This document shows positions 33,966 through 45,185 of a stretch of 64,000 nucleotides of DNA, piece by piece. Source of the DNA: Pseudomicrostroma phylloplanum (lineage: Eukaryota; Basidiomycota; Exobasidiomycetes; Microstromatales); assembly GCA_039545275.1 (NCBI GenBank), contig BCHS01000004.1, forward strand, positions 1,007,078-1,071,077, given 5' to 3'. The first letter of the stretch is position 1, and each line of letters starts with the position of its first letter. Made by a program: the position numbers and the translations under genes. The notes beneath the pieces are model-generated. The model saw nothing but the letters and a program-made list of their open reading frames with translations. It ran no database searches and was not told the DNA's origin.

Positions 33966-36900
33966 ATGCTTCCTCCAAGGGGCATGCGGATCCGTCTTGC
34001 GGCGCCCCGCTCCTCTTCCTGCGCCACAAGTCGAAGTCTCGCCACGGCCGCTCCCCCAACCTTCCACCCTACACGCCTGCCGCCTTACCAGACGCTGCTC
34101 AACAACCTCGAGACCGTGCGAAAGGTCACCGACAATCAGCCCCTCTCCCTCGCCGAGAAGATCCTCTTCTCTCATGTGAGGAATCCAGAGGAAGTTCTGA
34201 CCCGGGCGGGCAATGTCCGAGACTTCCGGGGCAAGGAGTACTTGCCTCTCAAGGTCGATCGGTTAGCAATGCAAGGTAAGCAGACAGAGATGACACTGCC
34301 GATGGAGATTTCGACAGCGACTTCGATTGGGTGAAGACAACTTCGTTGCTGACGTTGCTGCATGCTGTTGTACATTGCCTTTTGCGCCACTTAGACGCTT
34401 CTGCACAGATGGCTCTCCTGCAGTTCATGACTTGCGGGCTGCCTCAGACGGCCGTGCCCGCTTCCGTACACTGTGACCACTTGATTCAGGCCTTCGAGGG
34501 AGCCGAGGCTGATCTCAAGGTGAGAGACTGAACAGCCTGGCCATCGGCCCTGAACGCTATGGAGTACTTATGCCTTCTGCCCCTTCCCGTGACGCAGCGC
34601 TCCATTGCCTCCAACCACGAGGTCTTCAAGTTCCTCGAGTCTGCGAGCAAGAAGTACGGAATCGAGTTCTGGGCGCCAGGCAGTGGTATCATTCACCAGA
34701 TTGTCCTGGAAAACTACGCTGCCCCTGGTCTGCTGATGCTGGGTACCGACTCTCACACCCCCAACGCTTCGGGCATGGGATGCCTGGCTATCGGTGTGGG
34801 AGGCGCTGATGCTGTGGACGCCCTCACGGATACGCCCTGGGAGCTTCTAACACCTCGTCTTCTCAACGTCCACCTCACTGGTACTCTGTCCCCCTGGTGC
34901 ACACCAAAGGACATCATTCTGCACCTCGTCTCGCGCCTCACCGTGCGAGGAGGAACCGGACGAATTGTCGAGTACTCTGGACCAGGTCTGGAGTCACTCC
35001 CCGCCACTGGCTTGGCCACAATGAGCAACATGGGAGCAGAGGTTGGAGCAACCACTAGCTGTTTCGGATACAACGACGCAATGGGCAGGTACCTTGATGC
35101 AACAGGCCGAAGCGAGGTCAAGGCCGGTGCTCAAGGCGCTGCTGCTCGAGGCCTCCTGTCCGCCGACAAGGGCGCAGAGTACGACGAGCGTATCGAGATC
35201 AACCTCGACACATTGGAGCCCTGCCTCAATGGTCCTTTCACTCCGGACCTTTCGACCAGCATCTCAGAGTACACTACTCGGGCCAAGGATGCCAAGGCTA
35301 GAGACCATCCTCTCGAGCTCTCGGCTGCATTGATTGGTTCATGCACCAACTCTTCATACAACGATCTAGCCAGATGCTCTTCCCTCGCCAAGCAGGCCTT
35401 GGACAGGGGCATGAAAGTCAAGTGCAGCTTTGACGTCACTCCCGGAAGTGAGCAGGTTCGAGCTACTGTTGAGCGGGATGGTATTACCAGCATCATGGAG
35501 CAAGTCGGAGGCAGGGTTCTGGCCAATGCTTGTGGACCCTGCATCGGCCAATGGGACCGCAAGGAGTGTCAGGGAGAGGAGAACGTCATCCTGACGTCTT
35601 TCAACCGCAACTTCCGCTCGCGTAACGACGGCAACTCAAAGACCCACAACATGCTGGCCTCACCGGAGATTGTCACCGCAATGGCTTTCGCAGGTCGTCT
35701 CGACTTCAACCCCATGACTGACTCTTTGACTGCCCCAGATGGCAAGCCCTTCAAGTTCGACCCGCCTGTAGGAGACGAGCTGCCGTCCAAGGGCTTCACT
35801 CCTGGAGAGGCAGCCTACCTGCCCTTTGCAGCTCCTGAGCCTCAGCCCGAAGTCGAGATTGCAATCGACCCTACCTCGACTCGTCTTGAGCATCTGCAGC
35901 CATTTGGTAGCGCCTTCTCCGAGGGCAAGTACGAGCTTGACGGTCTTCGCTGTCTCATGAGGATCAAGGGCAAGTGCACCACCGACCACATCTCTGCCGC
36001 CGGGCCTTGGTTGAAGTACAAGGGACATCTGTCCAACCTGGCTGAGAACACTCTGATCGGTGCCACGAATGCAGAGACTGACCGGGTCAACTCCGCTGTA
36101 GACTACGAGACCGGCAAGGAGGACACGATTCCCAATGTCGCCAAGGCATTCAAGGCGCGGAACCAGCCCTGGGTCCTGGTCGCCGACCACAACTACGGTG
36201 AAGGCTCAGCCAGAGAGCATGCCGCTCTGCAGCCTCGATTCTTCGGGTGCCAAGTCATCGTCGCTCGATCTCTCGCTCGTATCGCGGAGACCAACCTGCG
36301 TAAGCAAGGTGTCCTGACGCTGCTCTTCGCCAATGAGACCGACTACGAGCTCATCAGCGCCGGCGATGAGGTCTCGACCAAGGGTCTTGAGCCCTTGATG
36401 AAGCCCAACGGAGACCTGACTGCTCAAGTGACCCTTATTGTCCGCAAGCCTGACGGAAAGGTCCTCGAGATTCCTACCAAGCACACCCTGAGCAAGGCGC
36501 ACATCGACTGGATCAGGGCGGGCAGTGCTCTCAATGTCATCAGAGAACAAGCAACGCAGTCTTCGTCTTCTTCGTCTGGCTCGGGAGCCGGTCTGTTCGG
36601 CTCGTCATCGAGGGCTGGCGGAAGCCAGGCTCGCGCGTACTCCACTTTTGCGACGATTGGTGCTCGGAGAGGGTACGCCACTGGTGCCAAGCCGAGTGGC
36701 AACGCATCGAAGCTAAACCCCAACGACCCGCGCTATGTCCCGCCTGCGTCGGACACCAGGACAGATGCTCTGCGAAGGATGGTCTACCCTCCCGCTGCCG
36801 ACGCTGAAGCCAGCCGACGCAAGGCTCAGGTCCCCGAGACGCTGGACGAGGCTTTGCCGTACGGTCGGGAAGTTCACGAGACCATCGACCGAGCTTGGAA

Positions 36901-37240
36901 GCTGTTCCAGCGCACGAGGAGGGAAGCTCTGAGCGAGGACCTGCGGGTGAAGAGGGAGAGGATGGCCGAGGCTGTAGCAGATCTGAGGTCCGAGGACGCT
37001 AGACTGTACAGGGCGGCCACGTACCGTGTCGCACCTACTAGGCGGTCGCCCTCTGAGCAGGCTGCGTTGATCGAATTGGGCGTCGTGGCTGCCACTGGCA
37101 AGCCTCCCGCTACGCCTTCGGCTGAGCAGAGGAGATTCGCCAGGTCGATGTTGGGCAGGAGGCTCGAGGGCATGTTCCCTCGAGAGATGAGGGTGCCTAC
37201 TGTGACCCCCGCTCGCAAGATCTGGAACACCGGAGAGTAG
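33966..37240 (+). CDS. ACO2: Mitochondrial aconitase fused to ribosomal protein mL40-like domain
   Basis: Model: exons 33966-34275, 34395-34519 and 34598-37240, 1025 aa. Residues 1-30 ([18 protein letters not shown]) are Arg/Ser/Ala-rich like a mitochondrial presequence. Residues about 35-796 are a complete aconitase-family enzyme: [4Fe-4S] ligands Cys394 (SCTNSS), Cys457 and Cys460 (ACGPCIG), plus the swivel domain with [15 protein letters not shown]. It resembles the Aco2 subfamily (citrate/isocitrate, or homocitrate/homoaconitate in lysine synthesis). In the same long exon follow a Ser/Gly linker (797-849) with presequence-like RAYSTF and RRGYAT, then about 176 residues (850-1025) that resemble fungal mitoribosomal mL40 (yeast Mrpl28): [12 protein letters not shown] and [12 protein letters not shown] are the clearest blocks. 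No stop, splice site or frame break separates the parts. Fission yeast Aco2 is known to be fused to another mitoribosomal protein (bL21m). Confidence 0.9.
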
Positions 37241-37806
37241 AGGAGTAGTGGCAATGCCGACTGTATGTTGTTTCCATTGTCATGATCGTCATTTCATCAA
37301 TACTGTTGCAGCTGTGCTATCTGCGTGTTGACCTGTCTGACCTTGAGCTGCCTCCTTCGAAAGACGAAGTGGGCGTCACCAGTCTGAGTTCGCTCCTTGA
37401 CTGAGTGAGATCTCCGGCCCCGCGCGGAGTTGAGTGGTGGAAGCGACGCGAGGCCGGCGGCGGCGGCGGGGTGGAGCTGCTGCTCTCGGCGCTTTCAAAG
37501 GCAATGCTGTCAGGCAGACAGGCAGGCAGGCACTCCTTCCTCCCTCGATCCCCATCTACACGCTCAGCATCTCCCTTGTGACAGAGGGTGTGGTGTTGAG
37601 ACGACATTATCTTACCAGGACTAGTCATAAGCGATAACAGGCACCCTCATTCCTTCGGCTCTAGATTCTTTTGCCAACCGATGCTGTGAGCAACCCCTGC
37701 AGGTGCCACGTACACGACTTCCCCGCTTTCTCCATCAAGCTCTTTCAGAGTTGGAGCAGCTAACGACTTCGGCACCCAGGACTTCCACTCTCGCTGAATC
37801 AACACC
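37241..37806. other. Intergenic region upstream of SEC16
   Basis: This 566 bp gap holds the aconitase fusion 3' end and the SEC16 upstream region. A short GGCA/CAGG array lies at about 37511-37531. No gene or TATA box is seen. Confidence 0.5.
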
Positions 37807-40800
37807 ATGTCCGAGCCAGCCTTCTCCTCCTCTCTTCCTTCGGAGACGGAGGCGTCGACGTCAGCAGCCGAGAAGGCGCGCCGGCAGAGCCTCCTCCACG
37901 CTGCTTCCCTCTTCGGCAGCGATGGGGACGACCCCTTTGCGTCCATCAGTGCGCAAGGGCTTGAGCCTACAGCAGAAGAGGACGAGACGATCACACACGA
38001 CCAGCCTACTCAAACGGACGCTCCTGCTGAGCCGACCGCGGCTGCAGCTGGGAGCGCGGTAGCTGGGCCTCAGGCGGCAGGTGCAACAGACCTCTTTGGC
38101 GGGTCTGACGCACCGGACGACTGGTTGGGCAGCTCTGGAGGTGTCGAGCAGCCCGGGTATGGGGATCAGCCTTCATGGCCGCAAAGCTCCGAGTATCCTG
38201 CGCATGCTAGCGGAGAACACTGGCCTCCTGCGGAAGAGCATGGGAACGCTGAACAGAGCGGGTACTATGACCAGCAGGGCTACGCTGGTCATGCCGGCTA
38301 CGAGGGACAAAACTACGACTGGAGCCAGCAGCAGCAGCCCCAGCAGGAGGGAGGTGATGCATACAATTGGGATCAGCCACCACAGAATGGCGAAGCATCG
38401 TATGACTGGTATCAGGAACATGGCCATGACGCCGCTGCTGGCCCATCAGATCCTTATGCTCCCGGCGTTGGCGGATCTGAGCAATACAGCGCCTACGACC
38501 CTTCACAGCCTACTCAAGACTATCAGCCTCCTGTTGAGGGCCAGTACGATCCTTCTCAATATGCTTCGCAGGAACAGCAGGTTGGTGAATGGCATCAGTT
38601 GCCGAATGGTGAATGGGCTCAGACCACCGGGAAATGGCCACAGCAAGATCAGCAGCATGCCGCCTACCACCAGGATCAGTACGGCTACGATCAGCCTGCA
38701 GCTCAGCCTGAATACGAGCAACAGTACGATGAGTACAATTACGACCCGAATAGCCAGCACCAGCCAGATCAGTATGGCTACGGCTCGCACGACCAACAGT
38801 ACCAACACGCAGGCGAACAAGGACGAGGAGAAGCCCATGCTCAACAGCAACCATACCATCATGATCCCTACGCTCCGCAGCAGCACGATCCTTACGCCCC
38901 TCAACAACACGATTCGTACGCTCCCCAACAGCAAGGCGTACATAGCCTGAATGGCGGTCAAGACTACTACGGTGTTGAGCCCCCTGTGCAGTCGCTTCGC
39001 ACCAACGATCACGCCGAGGGATATGGCTATGGCTCCCCTCAGCAGCCTCCTGCTGGTCTACAAGCGTACGATGTGGCTGCGCAGGCTGATCCAGCATCAT
39101 CTTACAACGGCTCGCACGACACATCCGACTACTCGCCAGGCGCCGCAGGAAGCTCTCATGGTATTCAGAGCGGCCCCTCTACAGACCACTTTGATCCCTA
39201 TGGGCCTCCGCCTTCTCAAAGCGTGAGCGAAGAACCTCCTTCAACCGCTGCTTTCGCACTTCAGCCGCCGCCGCAAGGGACACCGCAAGGACCTCCTCAA
39301 GGGCCACCACGGGGACCTCCCCGTGGCCCTCCTCGCGGTCCTCCGCGGCGGAAGATCACAAAGAACGACGAAGGGTCGGTCTCTGCAGCGGCTCCCCTTC
39401 CTGTTGAGCAGACTGCCCTTACTCCATTTGACGAGCCCGTACAAGTTTCTGGCGCAGATTACGCTGCTGAGACAGCTCTGCCAACTGAAGTTCAGAGCGG
39501 TCAAGAGGAAGAAGAGGTTGTTGCTCAGGCAACAGGCCACTCGGACTCCTCTACCCGACTGATCTCATCGGGCGATTCGTTCCCCACCCAGCAGCCTGCA
39601 ACACCGAGATTGACGATCACCGATGAAGACGGAGCGGAAGAAACTCCGGCGGAAGTGCAGTCTGCCCATAGTGAGGCTTCTGACGAGCTGGACGAGGCCA
39701 CTCGCGACTTCAATGAGCTGCGACTTGGTCAGAAAAAGAAAAAGAGCTCCCGCAGCAGTCTTCGCAGAGAGGCTGAGAGTCAACGATCCCCTGCTCTCTC
39801 GGAACGAGCTGTCTCGCCCGCTGTTCCTACGGAGAGGACAACGGAAGACGAGCAAGCAGTGCAAGATTTGGGAGGAGAGTACTTTGGTCCATACGCAGCT
39901 CAGACTGAACGGAGAACAGATGAAGCAGAGTACGACCCGGAGGGTGGAAACGCCGAAGCTGACCCGTATGGCTCTCAAGACCAGTACAGCCACCAACAGG
40001 ATTCGGTGTACGGAGCTCCGCAAAGCTCCGAAGGCGTTGAAGATCTGCCCGCCCACGACGACGACTACCCCTCAACCGCACTTGATCCGTATGGCGTGCC
40101 AGTGGGTCAGAGCGGGAATTATCTCCCTCATGGCGAACGGATCCATGACCCAGAGGGAGGAGAAGCGGATGAGACCTACGTTCAGCAAGACACATTTGAT
40201 CCTTATGCGGCACCGCGGTCAGATGAGGATCCCTACGGTGCACCGTCAAAGGGCGATGCCGACCCCTACGGTCCCTCGTCTTCCTCCGCGTATGACCCTT
40301 ACGCACCGAGCGCCACCTCCGACCTGCAGGTTACTGAGGAATTGAGGACAAGCAGCCCGGCCTACGGACATATTGCGAGCAGTGAGGATGTGTACGGACC
40401 AAGCGCGTACGGTGATGATCTCTATGGAGGAGGGGCAGGGTATGGTCAGGCACAGTATGGTCAGACGAACGGCACAGGGGTCGACGATCAGCTATCGCAA
40501 GGACAGGGACGCTCCTTCTCGGGTCTGTCAGACGATGAAGCAGTACCCGACACGCCCACCACTACTCGACCTCGCGAGCTCGACTATGACTACGCGGGCG
40601 CGCCATACTCTCAAGCTGGCAGTGTGTATGGCGGACCTGACGATGACCTCAACATCCCATACGGAGCCGCACCCTACGGCGCCAATGACGGCATGTCCAG
40701 CGTAGGCCACGGTGACCGATACTCAAATGATTCTGGAGCCCCGACGATTGTGCGTCAAGCAAGCTCATACGAGCCCGTCGCTCCTGGATCAACGGGCCAC

Positions 40801-43800
40801 GGGGGACTCAGTCGGCAAGGCGCAGACCCGATTGAGGAACGAAGAAGAGCAAAAATCCCCGTCGTCAGCTTCGGGATTGATGGTAAACTTGCTATCTTCT
40901 TCCCTTCATCGGGCGGACAAGCGTACGAGAGCGGAGGTGCAGGAGGATATGGCGCTTTTGGCAGCGATTCTGATTCGAGGAATCGGATCGAGATCAGGCA
41001 GCTGTCGGAGCTGATTCCTCCCACGAGCTTTGCGTCCTCTTTCGACCCTCTTCAATTCCCAGGTCCTGCTTTCGAGAGCACGGCGACCCCTTCCGGGGCT
41101 CTAGCTCGGGCTACAGGCTCGGCGGGCGTCCCAGCTGCCGTCAAGACGAAGAAGACTGCTCTCGTCAAGTATCTGCAGGATGCGGCGGAAGGCATGGAGG
41201 CTGGTGTCTCGTACAGGAAGAAGCGGGCAAACGGGAGCGACGGTAGCACAGATCTGGAGGCGAGGAAGGAGGCACAGACCGCGGAGGACCGGATCCTGTT
41301 GATGAGGCTGCTCGCGGCGATGCTGGAGCATGATGGGACCAATGCGGCCTTCTTCGAAGCTGCAAAAGCCTTGTTGGGCTCAAAGAGTCCAGAGTCAACT
41401 GCCACTGCTTCGACTTTTGCCCCGGCATACATGTCCGACACGCAAGCCTCTGAGGATCTTGGGCCCACTATTCGGACCAACACTGTTCGTAGCGGCTCCC
41501 TTCGGCGCATTCGAGATCTGCTCGCAGCGGGTCACCGAGACGAAGCCGTTGACTTTGCCATTCAGCAGAAGATGTGGGCACACGCTATGGTCATTGCCAG
41601 CGCCATTGATCAGGAGACCTGGCGCAAGGTCGCTAGCAGCTTTATCGAAGATGAGGTCGGAGCAAGCGGCGAGACGGACGCGGACACCAGCTCTGCCAGC
41701 TTGAAGCTCATTTACAATCTCTTCTCGGGTCAAGATCCAAGTTCCATCTTCGATATATACCGGCGTCCACAAGCACTCGGCCCTGGTCAGACATCACCGG
41801 ACACTGCTGATGGCGGTCTGTCAGCCGAAGCCTCTGACTGGAAGAATGCTGCTGCTATGATCCTGGCTAATCGATGCTCGGGCGACGGCGCTGCGCTGAC
41901 GGCCATGGGAGACGGCCTCCTTCAAGGTGGCTGGCACGAAGCAGCTCATGTCTGCTATCTCCTCTCGCCCCAAACATCCCCAATTGGCGGTGGTGGAGGT
42001 GACGGTGCTCGATTCACCTTGCTCGGCGCTCCAAGTCCTTTCGCTAGCACAGCTTTCCTCCGCGATCTGGATCACTTCATCCTCACTGAGGCTTATGAGC
42101 TATCACAGGGTCTCACACCTACTACCAAAGGCCAGGAAGCCTATAGTGGTCTTCCTCATCTGCAGGCCTACCGACTCGTTCATGCTTACCAGCTCGCTGA
42201 GCTGGGTGAGGCCAAGCGAGCTCAGAAATACTGCGAGGCCATTGCTAGTGTCGTGAAGGCGTCTTCTAAGCACTCACCATACTTCCACCGAGTACTTGTG
42301 GGGCAACTCAAGGAGTTCTCTGATCGTCTGCTGGGCGCACCACAGCTCGATAGCGGTGGCAACTGGGTCACGCGCAAGATGCAACGACCTACGCTGGACG
42401 GTATGCTCTCTGTCTTCGAAGGTCGCTTCACCAAGTTCATTGCTGGCGATGAGAACACCGACAATTCGCAGAGCACCGCAGCCAAGTCTAAGCCTGGAAG
42501 CGCTGCTGGGTCTACCGTGGGCGCCTTCTCGCACTTCAGCTCCATCACCCCCGAGGCTACTTCGGGCGGCATCTCGAGGGTGTCTTCCTTTACCGAGTAC
42601 AGCGCTTCAACCAGTCGCCCTTCTTCCCGCGCTGCCTCGGTGAGAGGTGGCGGGCTGCAAGGCCCCAACTCGACGAGCACGCCACCTTCCTCTTACCCTT
42701 ACTTGCAACAACAGCAGCAGCAGCAGCAGCAGCAAACAGGCTCCAGCCTACCGCCGTCTGGCATCCCATCGTATGCTGGCTCGCAACACTCTCGCGTCTC
42801 GAGTCACGAGTCTTCCTCCTTCCAGCCTATGGCCAACGAGCGAAATGCAAGCTACCCTTCAAGTGATGCTGGAGGCTACGGCACTCAGACGTACAGCTAT
42901 GGGCAAACGGAAGCTGCGCCTTGGCCTGGACAGGCTGCTTCTGGTTCCGAGTATGGCGGAGATACGCCATTGTACGGCTACGACGACTCATCTACTGCTG
43001 GCTTGGGTCCGAAGCCACAATTCATCAGCAGTCTGGGCGCAGATCTGGATCAAGGCGCAGATCCGAATGGCTTCGTCTCGCCGATGGACGTCCTGACGCC
43101 GAGCGCCTCGTCATATTCTCCCTCTCCCTATGGCTTCGATTCGCCAGCTGGTCAACAAGGCGGCGTAGAGGGAAATCAAGGTGCCTCGCGATCATGGATG
43201 GATACGGCAGACGATGACGACGATCTTGGCTTTGGCAACAACAGCAACAAGAAGAAGGCTGCGCAGGGCCCGGGTGGAAGTGGAGGCGATGCAGACGAGG
43301 AGAAGAAGCGGGAAGAGGAGAAGCGCAAGAAGGAGGAAGAGGAGGCCAAGGCCAAGAAGGCACAAGAGGAATCGAGCAAGCCCGCGACGAACTCCTGGCT
43401 GGGCAGGCTCTGGGGGCGCAAGGAAGCTTCTCCAGCACCGGGCGCAGACGGCGCTACGAAGGCTGTACAGGCCCACATGGGCGAAGAGTCTGCCTTCTAC
43501 TACGACAAGGATCTGAAGCGCTGGGTCAACAAGAAGGCTGGCGACTCTGGTGGAGCAGCAGCCACTCCACCACCGCCCCCGCGAGCTACGACTGCTTCCC
43601 CCTCGATGGCGACAGGTGGCGCCGGTGGTGCATACGGGGCAGGGAGGTCCGTCAGTGGCCCCGCCAGCTCGCATCGAGCAGGATCCGAACGAGCCGCCTC
43701 GCCTTCTCCTGGTTCGGGGCAGAACTACCGCGCAGCAGGCAACGCCGGCGGCTCCAGCACTCCTTCCATCACTGAAGGTTCCGCCATGGGCTCTCCACCG

Positions 43801-44079
43801 CCCATGTCTCCGGGCTTCGGCGCCTCGCCAGCACCCCTGTCCATGGGCGGTGGACCACGAGGACCTCTCGCGCGCGCCAGGTCCAACCTCGCCGACCCCA
43901 ACCAACCACCGGCGATTCAGCCTCCGATGAGGCCCAGTACGGCGGCTCCCCTCGGTGGTGCTCCGGGAGCGGGGGCGGGGGCGGGGAGCGGCACGCCTCC
44001 ACCGCCGATGCCTGGGGGTGGAGCACGGAGCGGACCGAAGAAGAGGGCCATCTCGAGTCGGTATGTACGAGTGGACTGA
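37807..44079 (+). CDS. SEC16: COPII scaffold protein Sec16
   Basis: A single 6.3 kb exon encodes 2090 aa of Sec16, the scaffold that organises COPII coat assembly at ER exit sites. Residues 1-1000 are disordered and Tyr/Gln/Pro-rich, with repeated DPYAP/QYGY-type units and a GPPRGPP array near 500. The conserved central (ACE1-type) domain begins near 1010 (RRAKIPVVSFGIDGKLAIFF) and runs to about 1510, including LLAAGHRDEAVDFAIQQKMW and MILANRCSGD, which in Sec16 pairs with Sec13. A polyGln tract lies near 1635. The C-terminus has NSWLGRLWGRK, KDLKRWVNKKAG and ends KKRAISSRYVRVD, matching the family end. A possible GT donor near the last codons is not used, since the frame already gives the conserved terminus. 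The 3' end is 163 bp from convergent uL29m. Confidence 0.94.
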   Translation: MSEPAFSSSLPSETEASTSAAEKARRQSLLHAASLFGSDGDDPFASISAQGLEPTAEEDETITHDQPTQTDAPAEPTAAAAGSAVAGPQAAGATDLFGGSDAPDDWLGSSGGVEQPGYGDQPSWPQSSEYPAHASGEHWPPAEEHGNAEQSGYYDQQGYAGHAGYEGQNYDWSQQQQPQQEGGDAYNWDQPPQNGEASYDWYQEHGHDAAAGPSDPYAPGVGGSEQYSAYDPSQPTQDYQPPVEGQYDPSQYASQEQQVGEWHQLPNGEWAQTTGKWPQQDQQHAAYHQDQYGYDQPAAQPEYEQQYDEYNYDPNSQHQPDQYGYGSHDQQYQHAGEQGRGEAHAQQQPYHHDPYAPQQHDPYAPQQHDSYAPQQQGVHSLNGGQDYYGVEPPVQSLRTNDHAEGYGYGSPQQPPAGLQAYDVAAQADPASSYNGSHDTSDYSPGAAGSSHGIQSGPSTDHFDPYGPPPSQSVSEEPPSTAAFALQPPPQGTPQGPPQGPPRGPPRGPPRGPPRRKITKNDEGSVSAAAPLPVEQTALTPFDEPVQVSGADYAAETALPTEVQSGQEEEEVVAQATGHSDSSTRLISSGDSFPTQQPATPRLTITDEDGAEETPAEVQSAHSEASDELDEATRDFNELRLGQKKKKSSRSSLRREAESQRSPALSERAVSPAVPTERTTEDEQAVQDLGGEYFGPYAAQTERRTDEAEYDPEGGNAEADPYGSQDQYSHQQDSVYGAPQSSEGVEDLPAHDDDYPSTALDPYGVPVGQSGNYLPHGERIHDPEGGEADETYVQQDTFDPYAAPRSDEDPYGAPSKGDADPYGPSSSSAYDPYAPSATSDLQVTEELRTSSPAYGHIASSEDVYGPSAYGDDLYGGGAGYGQAQYGQTNGTGVDDQLSQGQGRSFSGLSDDEAVPDTPTTTRPRELDYDYAGAPYSQAGSVYGGPDDDLNIPYGAAPYGANDGMSSVGHGDRYSNDSGAPTIVRQASSYEPVAPGSTGHGGLSRQGADPIEERRRAKIPVVSFGIDGKLAIFFPSSGGQAYESGGAGGYGAFGSDSDSRNRIEIRQLSELIPPTSFASSFDPLQFPGPAFESTATPSGALARATGSAGVPAAVKTKKTALVKYLQDAAEGMEAGVSYRKKRANGSDGSTDLEARKEAQTAEDRILLMRLLAAMLEHDGTNAAFFEAAKALLGSKSPESTATASTFAPAYMSDTQASEDLGPTIRTNTVRSGSLRRIRDLLAAGHRDEAVDFAIQQKMWAHAMVIASAIDQETWRKVASSFIEDEVGASGETDADTSSASLKLIYNLFSGQDPSSIFDIYRRPQALGPGQTSPDTADGGLSAEASDWKNAAAMILANRCSGDGAALTAMGDGLLQGGWHEAAHVCYLLSPQTSPIGGGGGDGARFTLLGAPSPFASTAFLRDLDHFILTEAYELSQGLTPTTKGQEAYSGLPHLQAYRLVHAYQLAELGEAKRAQKYCEAIASVVKASSKHSPYFHRVLVGQLKEFSDRLLGAPQLDSGGNWVTRKMQRPTLDGMLSVFEGRFTKFIAGDENTDNSQSTAAKSKPGSAAGSTVGAFSHFSSITPEATSGGISRVSSFTEYSASTSRPSSRAASVRGGGLQGPNSTSTPPSSYPYLQQQQQQQQQQTGSSLPPSGIPSYAGSQHSRVSSHESSSFQPMANERNASYPSSDAGGYGTQTYSYGQTEAAPWPGQAASGSEYGGDTPLYGYDDSSTAGLGPKPQFISSLGADLDQGADPNGFVSPMDVLTPSASSYSPSPYGFDSPAGQQGGVEGNQGASRSWMDTADDDDDLGFGNNSNKKKAAQGPGGSGGDADEEKKREEEKRKKEEEEAKAKKAQEESSKPATNSWLGRLWGRKEASPAPGADGATKAVQAHMGEESAFYYDKDLKRWVNKKAGDSGGAAATPPPPPRATTASPSMATGGAGGAYGAGRSVSGPASSHRAGSERAASPSPGSGQNYRAAGNAGGSSTPSITEGSAMGSPPPMSPGFGASPAPLSMGGGPRGPLARARSNLADPNQPPAIQPPMRPSTAAPLGGAPGAGAGAGSGTPPPPMPGGGARSGPKKRAISSRYVRVD

Positions 44080-44242
44080 GCAGAATGGACGCAAGGAGGA
44101 TGACGATGGAGCGATCATCCGTAATACTATTTTTGTGTTCAATCCCTGTGCTGTTCTGATCTGAACTGGTCGCAGGCTCGTTCAACTGGGGACAAAGAAG
44201 GGCTAGTACTGTTGCAATTACTGTGTACGCTCGATCCTCCGT

Positions 44243-45185
44243 CTACCATCTCTCATTGTATTTGCCCTTTGAGCGCCCAGCCCCAACCTGCACTCCCTCC
44301 TTGCCCGCACTCTCCTCTCCACCCATACTAAAGTCCTCTGCATCTGCCGCCTCTTGCCTCATCTTCTCAAATGCAATGTCCTCGAGCCTGTGCCTCTCCT
44401 CGGTCTCTGCGTCCATGGTGGCCTTGAGGGCGGCCTCGGCTGCGCGGCGCTCGGAGAGGGCGAGTTGGGCGTGGTGGGTCGAGCGGGCAGAGAGGAGGGC
44501 GAGGCGACGCTCGTTTAGGACGAGCTTGATGCGGCCCATGGAGCTCTTGAGCTGATAGTTCGGCGATGCGGGGAGAGATATGGTCAGACTGTGAGCTCAA
44601 GTCCTCTCTCTCCAGTCGCTATGTAATCGGCGCACTCACCTTGAGCATCCTCGTCCTGACATTAGTATCGTTCTGCAATGCCAGATCCCTCACTCCATTC
44701 CTCCTAATCTCCTCCCACTTGGTGCCCATCCTATTCATCTCCATCAGCAAGACGTACCAGAGCTGGTGTAGCTCCACGCTCGACTTGCGACGGAGCTCGG
44801 GCGCCATCCAGGAGCGGCGAGAGGAGTCTTTGCCGATGTCTTCTGGCACGAGGGAGACGGGGAGGGAGACTTCTTCGCCTGGGGAGGCGGCAGAGGCCCC
44901 CTCGGCTGATTCGTCGTTGGGCAGCGTCGTCTTCTTGATTTGGAAGAAGGCGTTGAGGGGGTGGTTGGGGTAGCGTCGGTAGGCCTCGAGTGTGGTGCGT
45001 GGGGCGGGCGTCTTTGCGAGAAAGTGGGAGCGGGGCAGGGNGGGNGGGGGAGTGGGTGCCTGCAGTAGCCTCGCAGAGGCAGTGAGGAGCCGACTGGGAG
45101 GCTGTCTGATGGCAGATGAGGAGGCAGAAGCGGCAGAGGTGGACGCTGCGGCCGAAGCCGAGGACGATGCCAGACGGAAGGACAT
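44243..45185 (-). CDS. MRPL4: Mitochondrial ribosomal protein uL29m (MRPL47/Mrpl4)
   Basis: A large-subunit mitoribosomal protein of the uL29 family. Model: exons 45185-44640 and 44551-44243, 284 aa. The start (MSFRLASSSASAAAS) gives a typical Ser/Ala/Arg mitochondrial presequence; the frame upstream has other Mets but no similarity. The uL29m signature is clear: SRRSWMAPELRRKSSVELHQ and LWYVLLMEMNRMGTKWEE, followed across the intron by MGRIKLVLNERR. The C-terminus is helical and acidic. Two undetermined bases (45041 and 45045) in a G-rich run fall in the presequence, so a small indel there is possible. The 5' end faces NSA1 across 326 bp. Confidence 0.92.

Noticed and set aside
44055..44079. 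GT donor near the SEC16 stop, suggesting a further exon
   Set aside because: The unspliced frame already ends with the family-typical SRYV terminus.
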